In this document: positions 10,960 to 22,430 of the stretch, in pieces
How the letters are laid out: each line of letters starts with the position of its first letter
Numbering within the stretch: position 1 is the first letter of the stretch
From: Sipunculus nudus
Taxonomy: Eukaryota; Annelida; Sipuncula; Golfingiida; Sipunculidae
Assembly (NCBI GenBank): GCA_026874595.1
Contig: CM049312.1
Location: forward strand, 31,127,456-31,191,455
DNA: 64,000 bases
Direction of reading: 5' to 3'
Translations under genes and position numbers: made by a program
Notes under the pieces: model-generated
The model's input: the letters and a program-made list of their open reading frames with translations, nothing else
Database searches by the model: none
Told to the model about the DNA's origin: nothing

Positions 10960-11205
10960 TTTTTGAATCGAAACAAGATGCCGTGTCTATTGATGGGAAG
11001 GGGGCTCCATAAATATTGTTCTTAATGTCGCCACGAAACGTGCCGTAACTCCCCATACAGGTGACCCGTTTGATCACCCTTAATCCACTTTGTCGTCTGC
11101 GCTAGTTGCATGCACTTCTAAACTGTCATCACCAGGACAACAAAGGTCCCATTATTTGACGTTGGGCGCAATTATAAAATCGGATAGCTGTCAATGTGCC
11201 TGGTT
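10960..11205. promoter_or_regulatory. Candidate regulatory element with homeodomain, HMG and TGACAG-type motifs
   Basis: A patch less AT-rich than its flanks. It contains CCATAAATATT, a dyad GGAC-AACAAAG-GTCC at 11135-11149 whose centre is a TCF/Sox-like AACAAAG, then TTATAAAAT and AGCTGTCA (11186-11193; TGACAGCT on the other strand, a Meis/TGIF-like site) 20 bases apart. The motif assignments are from family consensus; conservation is not shown here. Confidence 0.25.
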
Positions 11206-12829
11206 GCATATTTAAAAAAAGTATTCTTCGTAAATCGCAAAGGATGCCACCACAGGCTGGGCCCTAGACTCCCAGTAGCATCTTTTATGACATTTGGACT
11301 CCTGGCATGATCTGCCAGAAACCGTTAAGATTCTGATCTAAAACGAGAAGTCGATTAAAACAAGCCAAAAAGTAAATCACCACTCGTCATTTGAATTTGC
11401 CATATCAATGACTTATAAAATATTTCTGGAAGGTTGAACTTTATATTACGTTTACATTTACCTGTTTTGATTAATTTAGACTTGTCTTGCCTAGATATAC
11501 TTAAAAATTGTAAGCTGTAAGCTAGCTTATAAGCTATATCTCTTACTTTTAGAATTTTGCGTTTCTCAGCCATATTATTTTTTATATTTAAATCAAACAC
11601 AAGTGGATAGCAATATCTCTCAACACACACATACATATATGTATATGTTTTATTATTTATATGTAATATTGTAGTGCTGCTAGGTTATCTCGATTTACAT
11701 CTATAAATATCATATACATGATTCAAGTTGATGCTAAATTACGTTGTCTTTGATCCCAAGCCTACAAGGGAAAAGTTGAATTCAGTCAAAATGTCCCCTG
11801 GTGACCACGGCTACTCGCTAAGAAAGAGAGATCTTACTTATGTAGAAGGAACTTTATGGTTTGACAAAATTTATTTGTAGTGACATCATATTTTTACCCA
11901 CACCGGAAAAAGTGAAATCCCGCTTTTTTACTTCCGACTCTGTTTTAATGTCTATGTAGCCAGTGGATACGGTTAAGGGGAACTTTATTTTTGAGTAGAA
12001 ACTTCTTATCAGAGTTGACACATTATTTAATTTTCCCTCGAACGTCCTTGAATCTGGAATAAGGTTTAATGTTATATGTGCAAACGCAATGTAATCAAGA
12101 AATTAGAGAAAATATATGTCAACGTGAAAAAAATGGTCACTGAGGTTAGCGTTTCAGATTTGAACAGTAATTATTGTATAGTTTGTGAGAAGTACTCTAC
12201 ACTTCAACCTATAAGGCTATAGCAACTTTCTTTTTAAGCCATTTTATATTTTTTTCAGATTCTCATTTTATAAAAAAATGAATGTCAGAACTCTGATAAC
12301 ACCCCTGGGACGGGTGTATGAGCCAGTTTTATATGAACTGTTAAAAATACGGTTTCCCATATTGAAAATTTTGTTGTTGACACGAATGCCATATTAACAG
12401 GCCCCTCACATGTTATTAACATATTGATGTAAACAATACGGATAACGAGTGTATTCTGGGATCGGCAGGTTTTAGCTTATATTGGTATAAGATTCAAGAG
12501 ATATTCTTTATTAAATACACATTAGGCAATGCCATGGGCCCCTTTAAAATGTTTTTATGTTGATCTTTTTCAATGTGATGTGTTTATTTATTCAATTACA
12601 ACGAATTTTAGTTCCATAGAACCGAAACAATGTCATCTTTAACGAAGTTATGCCGCCAGAGAACAATAGTTTCTCGCATTTTCAGAGACCGAGGAGGGGA
12701 AAATAGCTCATTGCAATTTTGGGCAGTTAATCCGTTATTGTCATGACAATATCAAGAAATATTTGCCATCATGATGCTTATTCTCGTATCTGGACATTAT
12801 TTACCAATATCACCAACCCGCAAGAATAT
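11206..12829. other. AT-rich intergenic DNA
   Basis: The 93-codon minus frame at 11355-11636 is the only notable one and shows no known domain. Confidence 0.4.
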
Positions 12830-13100
12830 CCAGCCAACAGTGCGCTCATAATAAAAGACCCCTAATACGAGTTTGTTTGGTTGGTTGGCAACAGGTTATG
12901 GCTGAGTCTGGCTAACCTCTTGTTAGTTCACACACATCTCTGACAAGCTAATGCCGAATCTGTTCTAACTTATGACCTCCCGGGGAGTCAGAGCCGTCGA
13001 AACAGCTCACTCCGGCCATCAATGATACTTTCATGCTTCACCCGGCTCATATCACTTCATATTGATAATATTAGCTGCCGGGAAACGATATGCTCCAACG
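12830..13100. promoter_or_regulatory. Candidate non-coding regulatory patch
   Basis: A mixed-composition stretch holding TCATAATAAAAGA (posterior-Hox-like TTTTATTATGA on the minus strand), GTTTGGTTGGTTGGCAACAG, CTCCCGGGGAGTC (a dyad) and ATTGATAATATTAG. No frame is maintained. The interpretation as an enhancer is inference only. Confidence 0.2.
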
Positions 13101-14869
13101 TTAAGGCTGTTGGGATGATTATGTATATAACTTTCGCTCAGGAGATTAAACAATGAACATTGAAAACCAAATAAGCCTCCAGTATGACCGCCTTAGCAAC
13201 ACAGTAAATGATTATAAGATTTAGAATAAAACACCGGTTTCGACCAGCCTGGCAAGTGCTCGCAGGAGACATATAAAATTAAAGTTAGATGGCCGAATCT
13301 GGTTAGGGGAAGTGCAGTTATCCTTATCAGCTGACCCTTTGAGTAGAAGGGTAACACTCTGACTAAACAGGGCATTAAGTAACACCAATCTGTGAGATAA
13401 TGCATGGTCTTCTGCACACAAAGTTCTTCAGGCCAAAACAGGGTCGTTCGACTGCCAGATAAGTCCCGATAAATAATGTAAAGTTTTATAAGCGGATTTA
13501 CCGGCACGAAGAAATAGGCAAACCACGTCACATGTTATACGTCACGATTATATGGTTTCATATGATTCAGCCATTTTCCTTTAAATGTTTTTGGAACATA
13601 TTTGTCACAGAAATGTGTATATTTAAGATCATCTTTGGTTTATTGTTTATTTTAAGCGACGGTGCCTTACGCAGCAGTCAAGGAAGAAGAACAACAAACA
13701 ATCAAATGGACAAAATTAACTATTTATACAACAAATAAAACAAAATGCATTTCATATGATACCAAAACCAGCATAATTCATGTTGAACACAAAGGTCAAA
13801 TTACAATACCAGTTATCAATCATTCTCCTAACGATCTGTAGATTGTGTTCAAACAATACATATATATTGTAGTCACTTACACCAAACAATCTTTGATGAT
13901 ACATTTATGGCTTCCTTCTGGCATTGTCTCTCCTGTGGGTCCAACGCACACACAAAAAGTTATTTTTGAGTTCACAGACACAATACACTCTTATACACAA
14001 ATACAAAATTCCGCTTGTATAGCTTTCCTCTTAATATCCCCAGGTATTTGAAGACGCGAAAAGGTACAGTTTTTCATTTTGATCTCATAAGTACTTGCTG
14101 CTACTGGTACCTCTTTATTTTAATAAAACTCACTACATTGGAACCTTCTTTCTCTGTTGGAATCCCGACAAGTACTGACAACACTCATGATGTTACAGCC
14201 ACTTCGAGGCTATATCCTTGACACATCGTCTGACCTGTCTGTAACAGCACAGACAGTACTGCCCTGGTCCATTTTGACCTTTGACCTTGTGTCCCCGCTA
14301 CACATGTAAATACAGCTTTTTTGCTCGGAAGCATACTTATCCCTCTAAACAGCCATATTTATTACATGCTTGTCCTGCTCCCAAGGATCCTTTATGGACT
14401 AAGCACAACAACCCATAAAAATACCAAATAAATACCCTTTTTATAATATCTTAAGCACATAAATATAACATTTCTTCACAACACCTTCACAACACATGAT
14501 TTTATCGACAATATTCCTTTTTTTATATTCTAATTTTTCGGCTGCTTGCATCCAAAGCAAAATCAGAAGTGCCTGTAGTGGTGCCATTTAAAAAAAATGT
14601 CGCATTTAAAAAGGGTTCATTGGTTATCATGGGTAGCATGTCAATTTATCACCCACGTCGCCTGTTTTCATACTTTTATACAGCTGTGCTCCCTAAAATG
14701 AAATATTGAAAAATAAAACTCGGAAAATTTTATATATTCATAAATATATATATTTCAAAGAAACTTTAGATAAAGACCAAACGGCGATGAGAATAAAATC
14801 ATAATTGCCATAAAAAACAGGTTGTCTAGGCCAACATTTTCCACATGGAATTGGATGCAGCCTCGTATA

Positions 14870-14873
<4 letters not shown>
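13101..14873. other. Intergenic DNA without recognisable genes
   Basis: A 112-codon minus frame (13193-13531) overlaps a 66-codon frame in another register. Neither has a recognisable domain or a convincing splice context. Confidence 0.4.

Positions 14874-14911
<38 letters not shown>
14874..14911. repeat. (TA)n microsatellite
   Basis: Uninterrupted AT dinucleotide tract. Confidence 0.95.
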
Positions 14912-14915
<4 letters not shown>

Positions 14916-15279
14916 GTAAGTAAAACAGAATATAAATTTGTTCTCCAGTTGTCATTAAAAATAAATCAATTATAGAGATCGCCGCTTACTTCTTTTGCTT
15001 ATTCTCAACCAGAAAAAAAAACTGTTCGGTTTCTTATAACCTGGCTTCATTCCGTCAAGTAAAGTTGCTGCGCCAATATATAGACCTACAAAGCGCGCTT
15101 TATAATATCCATGTTAAAATCTCTTGATAAAAAGCACGTCAGTTGCTTCACTTTGCGTGGTAAAATAATTCCTGTATAGTGTTAAAAAAATGGTTAACAA
15201 CTGATTGCTTACTCATTGATTTCCACGCATAATTTACGCTCTTTACACAGCGCTTTACCTATAGGGCTACTTCCTATAT

Positions 15280-15970
15280 CGTAAGGCGCTGTTTGTTATG
15301 ACCTCGTATCCTGAATTGCAACACCAGAGGGGAGCACTGTATTTTTGTCCAATAAGATGAGACCTTGTGCTAGAAGACAAAGCCAAGCGAGGAATACACG
15401 GAGCCAATCATATTCATTTCTTTTTGAGTGACAGCTCATCCCCCAGCGTAACCTTCTGAACAGGCCACAGGCTCAGAGAGAATTGCCCCTGACGTGGTTT
15501 GCTTAGGGCCTTGGGCACAAAGGATGCTCGGCCGGTGAGCTGTAATTCAAACGAAACGTAACAACAAAGACTGCGTGCACACCTCGCTGGCTGGTTTCAG
15601 TCCTGCAGACAACAGATACATGGCCACGCTAACACAGTCATAATGTCATAATCGAATCGGTCGATGATGCGAGAATGCAGAGGGAGCAATTTAAATTCGA
15701 CCGGAAACTCCTCAAGCGGCGCTTGAAGCGCGGCAATGGGCGGAGCCAGGATGCCTGTCGAGTGTTTGTTTATTGGCATCTGATTGGCTGCTTGTCACAT
15801 CGTACGCACGTTTATTTCAGTGGACAACAAACCGCCATCTGGTGTCTAAATATATCATAAACAGGCAAAGCTGGCAGCGTGAAAATCAGTTGCTTCTTTA
15901 GAAGCGCAAGATTTCCGCTGCCTCGGGAGCGTACGCATAATTTGCCATGTAAGCTGAGTAGACACATGAC
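15280..15970. promoter_or_regulatory. Promoter-like block with GC box, CCAAT boxes and CTCF-like motifs
   Basis: This is one of the few G+C-rich stretches. It contains GGGCGGAGCC (15738-15747, Sp1/KLF-type GC box), CCAAT at 15349-15353 and 15404-15408, and inverted CCAAT (ATTGG) at 15772-15776 and 15783-15787. It also contains CACCAGAGGGGAGC at 15322-15335 and, on the minus strand at 15832-15845, CACCAGATGGCGG; both resemble the CTCF core CCASYAGRKGGC. Two overlapping frames (15597-15779 minus, 15675-15860 plus) are short and unconvincing. A promoter with insulator sites is a reasonable inference, but direction and target gene are unknown. Confidence 0.35.
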
Positions 15971-16452
15971 AGTGAGAACTCATTGGGATTTCTATCAAGG
16001 TTAGGACTTGCTACTCGCTTTACTTGGAGAAATACCTGTTGCGATTTTTTTCTACCCAATCCCCTTTCAGTCCCATCAAATTTAAGGTGTAAGGTGTAAG
16101 GCTACTGTCCGTCCCTGTTAACCCCACTCTTTCAAAAGTTATGGGATTTTTTTTTATCTTTTCTGCTTTGAATACGATCAATCAAGGTGCATCGTTGTAC
16201 CAAATGAGATTTTCCTGTTTTGTTTTATTATAAAAAAGGCAATTTGATTCTGTATAACAGGTAATAAAGAACTGCCGACGAATGCTTTTACGATTTCTCG
16301 CATTACTTGATGATGTATGTAAACTATCTGACTAGAATGTTATCTGAAAGTGTTTCCAGATGATATACGCCATCATGTTCTGTATTCATTATACTGGGGT
16401 TGTACTATCAAGCGTTCAACTGAGGTGATGATTTTATTGAGTTTTAATCTTT

Positions 16453-16456
<4 letters not shown>
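15971..16456. other. AT-rich intergenic DNA
   Basis: Nothing recognised apart from a tiny direct repeat of AAGGTGTAAGGTGTAAGG near 16083. Confidence 0.4.

Positions 16457-16489
<33 letters not shown>
16457..16489. repeat. (TA)n microsatellite
   Basis: Uninterrupted AT dinucleotide tract. Confidence 0.95.
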
Positions 16490-16493
<4 letters not shown>

Positions 16494-16969
16494 AATGGTA
16501 CTTTTATAGTACATGTAGTCATTTGGCGGCATTGTATAATTTAATATTATATCGTACCCTAGCTATTTTATTGGATCATATTCAAATATGCAATTATATC
16601 AAATTACATATAATTATATCATGCTATTCAATACCGCATTATTTCATAATTCAGTTCAAAATTGGTAGTGTTTGCACTCAAAAATAACTTACTGAAAAGA
16701 ATTCTACCTAAGTCAACAGATTTTCTCATACAAATGTAAAATTCATTTTAAAATATGAACTACCTTAGTGTGTTATTTGACATATGTCCGTTGGTTTTCC
16801 AATATGTCACATGTGAGCATGCAATATAAACGTTACCCTCTGGGCATTAGAGATTTTCCATAAATCTTTTCTAATTCCTATGTCCTAATGCACCCGGTAT
16901 CTAGAACAAAAGAATGATTAATCAAAACAAGAGTTACATTAATCCTAAATGATTGATACGAGCTGGGCA

Positions 16970-17190
16970 CTGTACTGATTGTTCCTGCTCCTATAATATA
17001 ATCGCTTGGATAGGCGGGGAAAGCAGCGCCATTGAAGTCTAATTAGCTGAAGCAGTTAATGAACTCGCAGTGATGTTTACGCTTGTCACTTCAATGCAGA
17101 AATTACTCTGTGCCGGTTGACCATGTTGTGGTCCTATTGACGCCCAGAGAGCGCCTTCAATATGCCACCTGCTATGTCTTATCAGGATTA
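16970..17190. promoter_or_regulatory. Candidate enhancer with homeodomain, FOX and CTCF-like sites
   Basis: TAATTAG (17040-17046) is followed by AGTTAATGA (about 17054), TGTTTAC (17074-17080, forkhead-type) and, at 17163-17174 on the minus strand, AGCAGGTGGCA, a CTCF-like core. The patch is compositionally unlike the AT-rich DNA around it and keeps no frame open. Confidence 0.25.
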
Positions 17191-17624
17191 CTAACGTGTA
17201 CCATAGCAATAGATAACATCGTGAAGTCGATAGTGTAGCACAACCATCATATTTATCAAGTGCTACAGAAGCTATTGTTCCTTCACGGTACTAGGAATTA
17301 CACTAAACCAGTTGGGGTAATTGGCTATCGGCTGAGGCTCTTTTTCTACGGGTAAGCTAATCACTTAATCAAATTTTGAATTAATTATGCATATATTAAT
17401 CGATTACAAAACATTGCATACGCATCAAACGGCTCTAGGAGTATGTCAGTTTTTGTTTCGAAACGAATGGGGATGAACTAATTGAGTCATTATTAACGTT
17501 GGCAGAGCAAGGGTGTTGGAACTGTAATATCTATTGCTATGTTTTCTGAATAAATAATACGTCAATATATTAAATTGATCCAACAATGCGACAATGAGTC
17601 ACATATATACTAAACATATGGGTC
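17191..17624. other. AT-rich intergenic DNA
   Basis: Nothing recognised. Confidence 0.4.
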
Positions 17625-17740
17625 GCAAAATTAAGCAACGTTCACTAGCGAAGCCACGGGATGCAGAACATGGGTACACTTCGGAAGTAACATCCGTATA
17701 GTGGGCGGAACCACTCGACCACCCACAGTTCCCGTCGCAA
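17625..17740 (-). mobile_element. tRNA-derived SINE head (Leu/Ser-like)
   Basis: On the minus strand TGGTCGAGTGGTT (17709-17721) matches the A box of type II tRNAs. GTTCTGCATCCC (17658-17669) sits where the B box belongs, with two or three changes from GGTTCGAATCCC. No tRNA cloverleaf can be completed, so a SINE relic is more likely than a functional tRNA. Confidence 0.5.
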
Positions 17741-19213
17741 TGTGACATTAGTAACAGGCGCCCTTATCTACCAAAAAAAACCTAATCCACTCGGTTTTAC
17801 ATTAATGTTCCACAGACAGGTCAGGGACCAATCCTTAAAAAATATAATTAACGTTTGGAAAGACAGCAGTGCTCAGCGTAGTGCTCAATGCCAAAGTATT
17901 TTATTGCAAATTTATTTCATGACTGATGGCCGACATGAATATGAATATGATTCTATAATATGGTCACTCATGTTTAAATATGCCAAATTGCATCTGGCAT
18001 AAATTCCAAAATACTTATCGAAAACTCGACGGATCTATTGTAAAGAGGGCCATTAAAAAGGGAATTAAATTTAATTTTGCTCGGAAGAAAAGTGTGTATA
18101 CCATTTGTTAAGAAAAGTATCTTTGCCAAAACGTCTGAAAGCAAGTTGTTAGTGTCATCCGTTTTGAAGTGCCAACTGAAAAATGCCCTGATTTTTAAAG
18201 CAAGTTCATTCAAGATTCGTGGAATATAAAAGTCATTTTGAGTTATAATGGATAAAGGTAATGAAAAACGCTAGTATTTGCATTATGAATGATTTCTGCC
18301 GGAGCAGAGGGTTTTCGTGGGGCAATTAAATCTACCAGTTTAGGTCACGGCAAGTCGTAACGGCATTTGTTCATTGGGATGATGTAGATTCAAGTTCGGA
18401 GAAAAACAAATCCCAGCATGACACACGGATTTCTCTGGGCCCTTGAAACCACCGTTAGCTTTTTCATTGGTGGTGCCTGGCTACATTCCCTGGGTTCGTG
18501 TGCCCCATAGATGTCATGGAGCGTCCTGGCAAAATCCCCATTTTATTATAGTAACTGCTGGAGACTGTGATGTAGTCCAAGCTCGAAGCAAAATGGTCTC
18601 TGTCACCTTTTTCCGTCTCTATTCCGAGACCAAGAAGAAATTTATAGACAGGAAATATGTAACATATAATGTTGACTGAAACAGCCGGTAAACAAATGGG
18701 ACCTGCTAATATGGCTATTTTGCAACTTGTACTGCCACCTGACGGTAACTGTTTGGTGCTTTGTCGTCGAGCCATACTGTCCGTGTATGAAGAGATGCAA
18801 CTCAGGATATGGTGACGTCTATCAGCGCATTATTGCAGATGGGGCTGTGTATAAACCTTCAAATCTGGTACTATCTTTCCTTGAATCACAACTTTAGCAT
18901 TTCAGTAGTACCTGTGTCTACGGCGACCTGATTAGTCTCTTGCTTGAATGACAGTAAGAAATTAAGAGTTTATCACTTGCCTTTTAGTTTACCGACTCTG
19001 TATTTGGAACCACGCACTTTGTTTTACGGCTGCATATCTGACATAAAGTTATAAGTGGGGTCGGTTTATGGCCATAAATTGGGGTGGTGGTAAAATTGGA
19101 TGTAACGCCATAGATCAAAACGGCGACACGTTCCACCATGAGGATCACTCAAGATGAGCCTGCGAATTTAAATTAGTTCAGTAGAATTTTTAACATGGTC
19201 TCATTCCTGTTAA
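17741..19213. other. Intergenic DNA with unassigned open frames
   Basis: The 18440-18900 part is less AT-rich. It keeps a 103-codon minus frame (18464-18775), a 78-codon plus frame and an ATG-less plus frame running to about 18898. No domain is recognisable and the frames overlap in conflicting registers, so a decayed repeat or old coding fragment is as likely as a gene. Confidence 0.35.
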
Positions 19214-19495
19214 CCGGCTCCCGTAGCTCAGGGGTTTAGCACGGGACTCAGGGCCAGGAGGTCATGAGTTCATATCTCAGCCGAGGAGCGTTAAGATTTT
19301 CACGGTCGGCCCCAACCCAGAGTGAGCGCTCTGCAGGCTTAATGGGAAGGCTGTTCCCAACAGCCGTGTATCACTCACAAACAAGTGCGTTTCAAGGAGG
19401 TTCCTCGGTGTTATGACCCAGCAACAGGGTTGATTCAACACCAAGGACTGTGGGTGCGGTAGACATCGGACCTTGGTGACACCAGGATGCAAAAA
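19214..19495 (+). mobile_element. tRNA-derived SINE, family A, plus-strand copy
   Basis: CGTAGCTCAGGGG (19221-19233) is a good A box and GAGTTCATATCTC (19266-19278) a degenerate B box. The body then matches the minus-strand copy at 53872-54158 almost throughout: CACGGTCGGCCCC, GAGCGCTCTGCAGGCTTAAT, CAGCCGTGTAT, TTCCTCGGTGTTATGACCC and GGTGACACCAGGAT. The 3' end is marked by a short A-rich tail. Pol III transcription is implied by the head; the element itself encodes no protein. Confidence 0.85.
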
Positions 19496-19639
19496 CAAGT
19501 GACCCATGGGTCATGACGCTCAGCTGACTGGGAAGAGATTTGCAAAAGGAAATGTTATCATCTGAATCGTAGTATATAACCATTGAACTGAAGCATCAAA
19601 CAGATTAACCAACAGGCTGAGATTGTGTCTGTATTAATA
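19496..19639. other. Spacer between SINE and satellite array
   Basis: Short unassigned stretch. Confidence 0.4.
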
Positions 19640-22303
19640 TATCTCAAGAATAGAGAAAAAAATGCGTAAACTTTAAAAAAAATACAGGTGGCTCCACCAG
19701 TCTGCAGAAACTAATAAAAACAATATCCATGCAAAGGAGCATGGTGGTCTCTGGATTAGTTGTTCAGATATTTCAGCTTTTGTATCAGATTTTCCATTAT
19801 TCTGAGAGATACTTTGGAGTCCTGTAGCTTGAAGGATATGGGCAACAGAGACCTAATTTCAGGTTTCCACAAACACTTTTAAAGGTCTCCTTGCATGACA
19901 AGAATGAAGATTCTAGGTCCAGTTGTTACAATTTGTACCCTGTTGACGGATAACCACATCTTTAAAGGTCTCAAAAATAGAGAAAATAATTTTAAAAAAT
20001 TGAAAAAAATAGAGGTGGCGCACCCAGTCTGCTGAAACTGATGGGACACGTCATGATCAATATGTATGCCAAACGTCATGAGCATCAGTGTTGTAGTTAT
20101 TGAGATACTGGAGTTTTTGTATCCAATTTTTCATTATTCTGGGGGGTACTTTGGAGCCATACAGCTTAATGGATATGGGTAACAGAGACCTTATTTCAGG
20201 TTTCCATGGAGATTTTTCATGGGTCTCCCTGTGTGTAAAGAATGAAGATTCTTGGGCAAGTTGTTATGATTTGTGCCCTATTAACAGATGTTCATATCTT
20301 TAAAGGTCTCAAAAATAGAGAAATAAATTCGAAAAAAGCCCGAACAAATACATGTGGTGCCACCAGGCTGCAGAAACTGATGACACACTCCGTGATCAAT
20401 ATCCATACACACAATTATGGTGATCTCTGCATTGGTTGTTCAGATACTTCAGCTTTTGTATCAACATTTACATTAATATGAGCTGTACTTTGGAGTGCCA
20501 CAACTCAAAGTATATAGGTAACAGAGACCTAATTTCATGTTTCCATGGAGACTTTACATGAGTCTCCCTGTGTGCCAAGAATGAAGATTCTAGGTCCAGT
20601 CGTTACAATTCGAACCCTGTTGACAGATAACTACATCCTTAAAGGTCACGAAAATAGAGAAAAAAAATTGTAAAAATTTGAAAAATACAGGTGGCGCCAC
20701 CAGTCTGCAGAAACTGATGAAACATCTCATGATTAATATGTATGCCAAAAATCATGACCATCAGTGATGTAGTTAATGAGATATTGAAGTTTTTGTATGA
20801 ACTTTTTCACTATTCTGGGGGGTACTTTGGGGCCCCATAGCTCAAAGGATATAGGTAACAGAGACCTAATTCCAGGTTTCCATGGAGACTTTTCATAGAT
20901 CTTTTAGAATTTCAAGAAAGATGATTCTAGGTCCAGTCTTTACGATTTGTGCCCTGTTAACAGATGTCCACATTTTAAAGGTCTCAAAAATAGAGAAAAA
21001 AAAATCTAAAAATACAGGTGGCGCCACCAGTCTGCAGAAACTGATGAAAGATCTCATGATTAATATGTATGCCAAAAAATCATGACAATCAGTGATGTAG
21101 GTAATGAGATATTGAAGTTTTTGTATGAAATTTTTCACTATTCTGGGGGGTACTTTGGGGCCCCATAGCTGGAAGGATATGGGTAACAGAGACCTAATTT
21201 CTAGTTTCCATGGAGATTTTTCATAGGTCTTTTGGAATGTCAAGAATGAAGATTCTAGGTCCAGTCTTTACGATTTGTGCCCTGTTAACAGATAACCACA
21301 TCTTTAAAGGTCTCAAAAATAGAGAAAATAATTCGTAAAACATTGAAAAAAAATAGGGGTGGCGCACACAGTCTCCTGAATCTGATGGATAACGTCATGA
21401 TCAATATGTATGCTAAAAATCATGAACATCGGTGTTGTAGTTATTGAGATACTGGAGTTTTTGTGTCCAATTTTTCATTATTCTAGGGGGTACTTTGGAG
21501 CCATACAGCTTAATGGGTATGGGTAACAGAGACCTTATTTCAGGTTTCCATGGAGATTTTTCATGGGTCTCCCTGTGTGAAAAGAATGAAGATTCTTGGG
21601 CAAGTTGTTATGATTTGTGTCCTATTAACAGATGTTCATATCTTTAAAGGTCTCAAAAATAGAGAAATAAATTCGAAAAAAAGCCCGAACTAATACATGT
21701 GGTGCCACTAGGCTGCAGAAACTGATGACACACTCCGTGATCAATATCCATACAAACAATTATGGTGACCTCTGCATTAGTTGTTCAGATACTTCAGCTT
21801 TTGTATCAAAATTTCCATTAATATGAGCTGTACTTTGGAGTGCCACAGCTCAAAGGATATAGGTAACAGAGACCTAATTCCATGTTTCCATCGAGACTTT
21901 ACATGAGTCTCCCTGTGTGTCAAGAATGAAGATTCTAGGTCCAGTCTTTACGATTTGTGCCCTGTTAACAGATGTCCACATTTTCAAAGGTCTCAAAAAT
22001 AGAGAAAAAAATCGTAAAAAAATTGAAAAATACAGGTGGCGCCACCAGTCTATAGGAACTGATAGAACATCTCATGATCAATATGTATGCTAAAAATCAT
22101 GACCATCAGTGATGTAGTTAATGAGATATTGAAGTTTTTGTAGGAAATTTTTGACTATTCTGGGGGGTACTTTGGGGCCCCATAGCTCAAAGGATATGGG
22201 TAACAGAGGCCTAATTCCAGGTTTCCAAGGAGATTTTTCATGAACCTCTCTGGATGTAAAGTTAAAAGATTCCAGGTCCAGCGGTTACGATTTGTGCCCT
22301 GTT
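19640..22303 (+). repeat. Tandem array of about eight 335-bp monomers with higher-order structure
   Basis: A recurring landmark GTGG(C/T)(G/T)CCAC or a variant starts at 19688, 20015, 20354, 20691, 21018, 21359, 21699 and 22036, giving spacings of 327-341. Other shared words are AGAATGAAGATTCT, AGGTCCAGTC, TTTGTGCCCTGTTAACAG, AAAGGTCTCAAAAATAGAGA, TACTTTGGAG/GGGC and GGTAACAGAGACCTAATT. Monomers fall into types A (20015, 21359), B (19688, 20354, 21699) and C (20691, 21018, 22036). Same-type monomers 1344-1345 bases apart are much closer to each other than to their neighbours, for example 20100-20303 against 21444-21647. Translated frames in the array are by-products. Confidence 0.92.
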
Positions 22304-22430
22304 AATGGACAGACGCCCGGACGGCCGGACAACCGGACGGACGACGGACAAAAGGTGATCCCTATAGTCAGATGACTTACAGTCAGCTGAGCTAAAAATT
22401 GATAGGAAACAAGTGCTGCGCCCTGTTACG
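22304..22430 (+). repeat. CGGAC-rich tail terminating the array
   Basis: The last monomer runs from GTGCCCTGTTAA straight into a GGACGG/CCGGAC-rich run (22306-22350) followed by AAAAGGTGATCCCTATAGTC. The join suggests that the monomers are internal units of a larger interspersed element of which this is the 3' part. From memory, similar CGGAC tails are common in bivalve repeats. Confidence 0.6.

Noticed and set aside
17628-17642. TTAAGCAACG near 17631 as 5S rRNA
   Set aside because: The following bases do not fit 5S rRNA. The match is short and lies in the body of a SINE-like element on the other strand.
20100-20303. Near-identical 67-codon frames at 20100 and 21444 as duplicated genes
   Set aside because: They are the same phase of satellite monomers 1344 bp apart; other monomers break the frame.
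19640-22303. Tandem array as a CRISPR array
   Set aside because: Monomers are contiguous 335-bp repeats without short identical repeats and unique spacers, in eukaryotic-type DNA.
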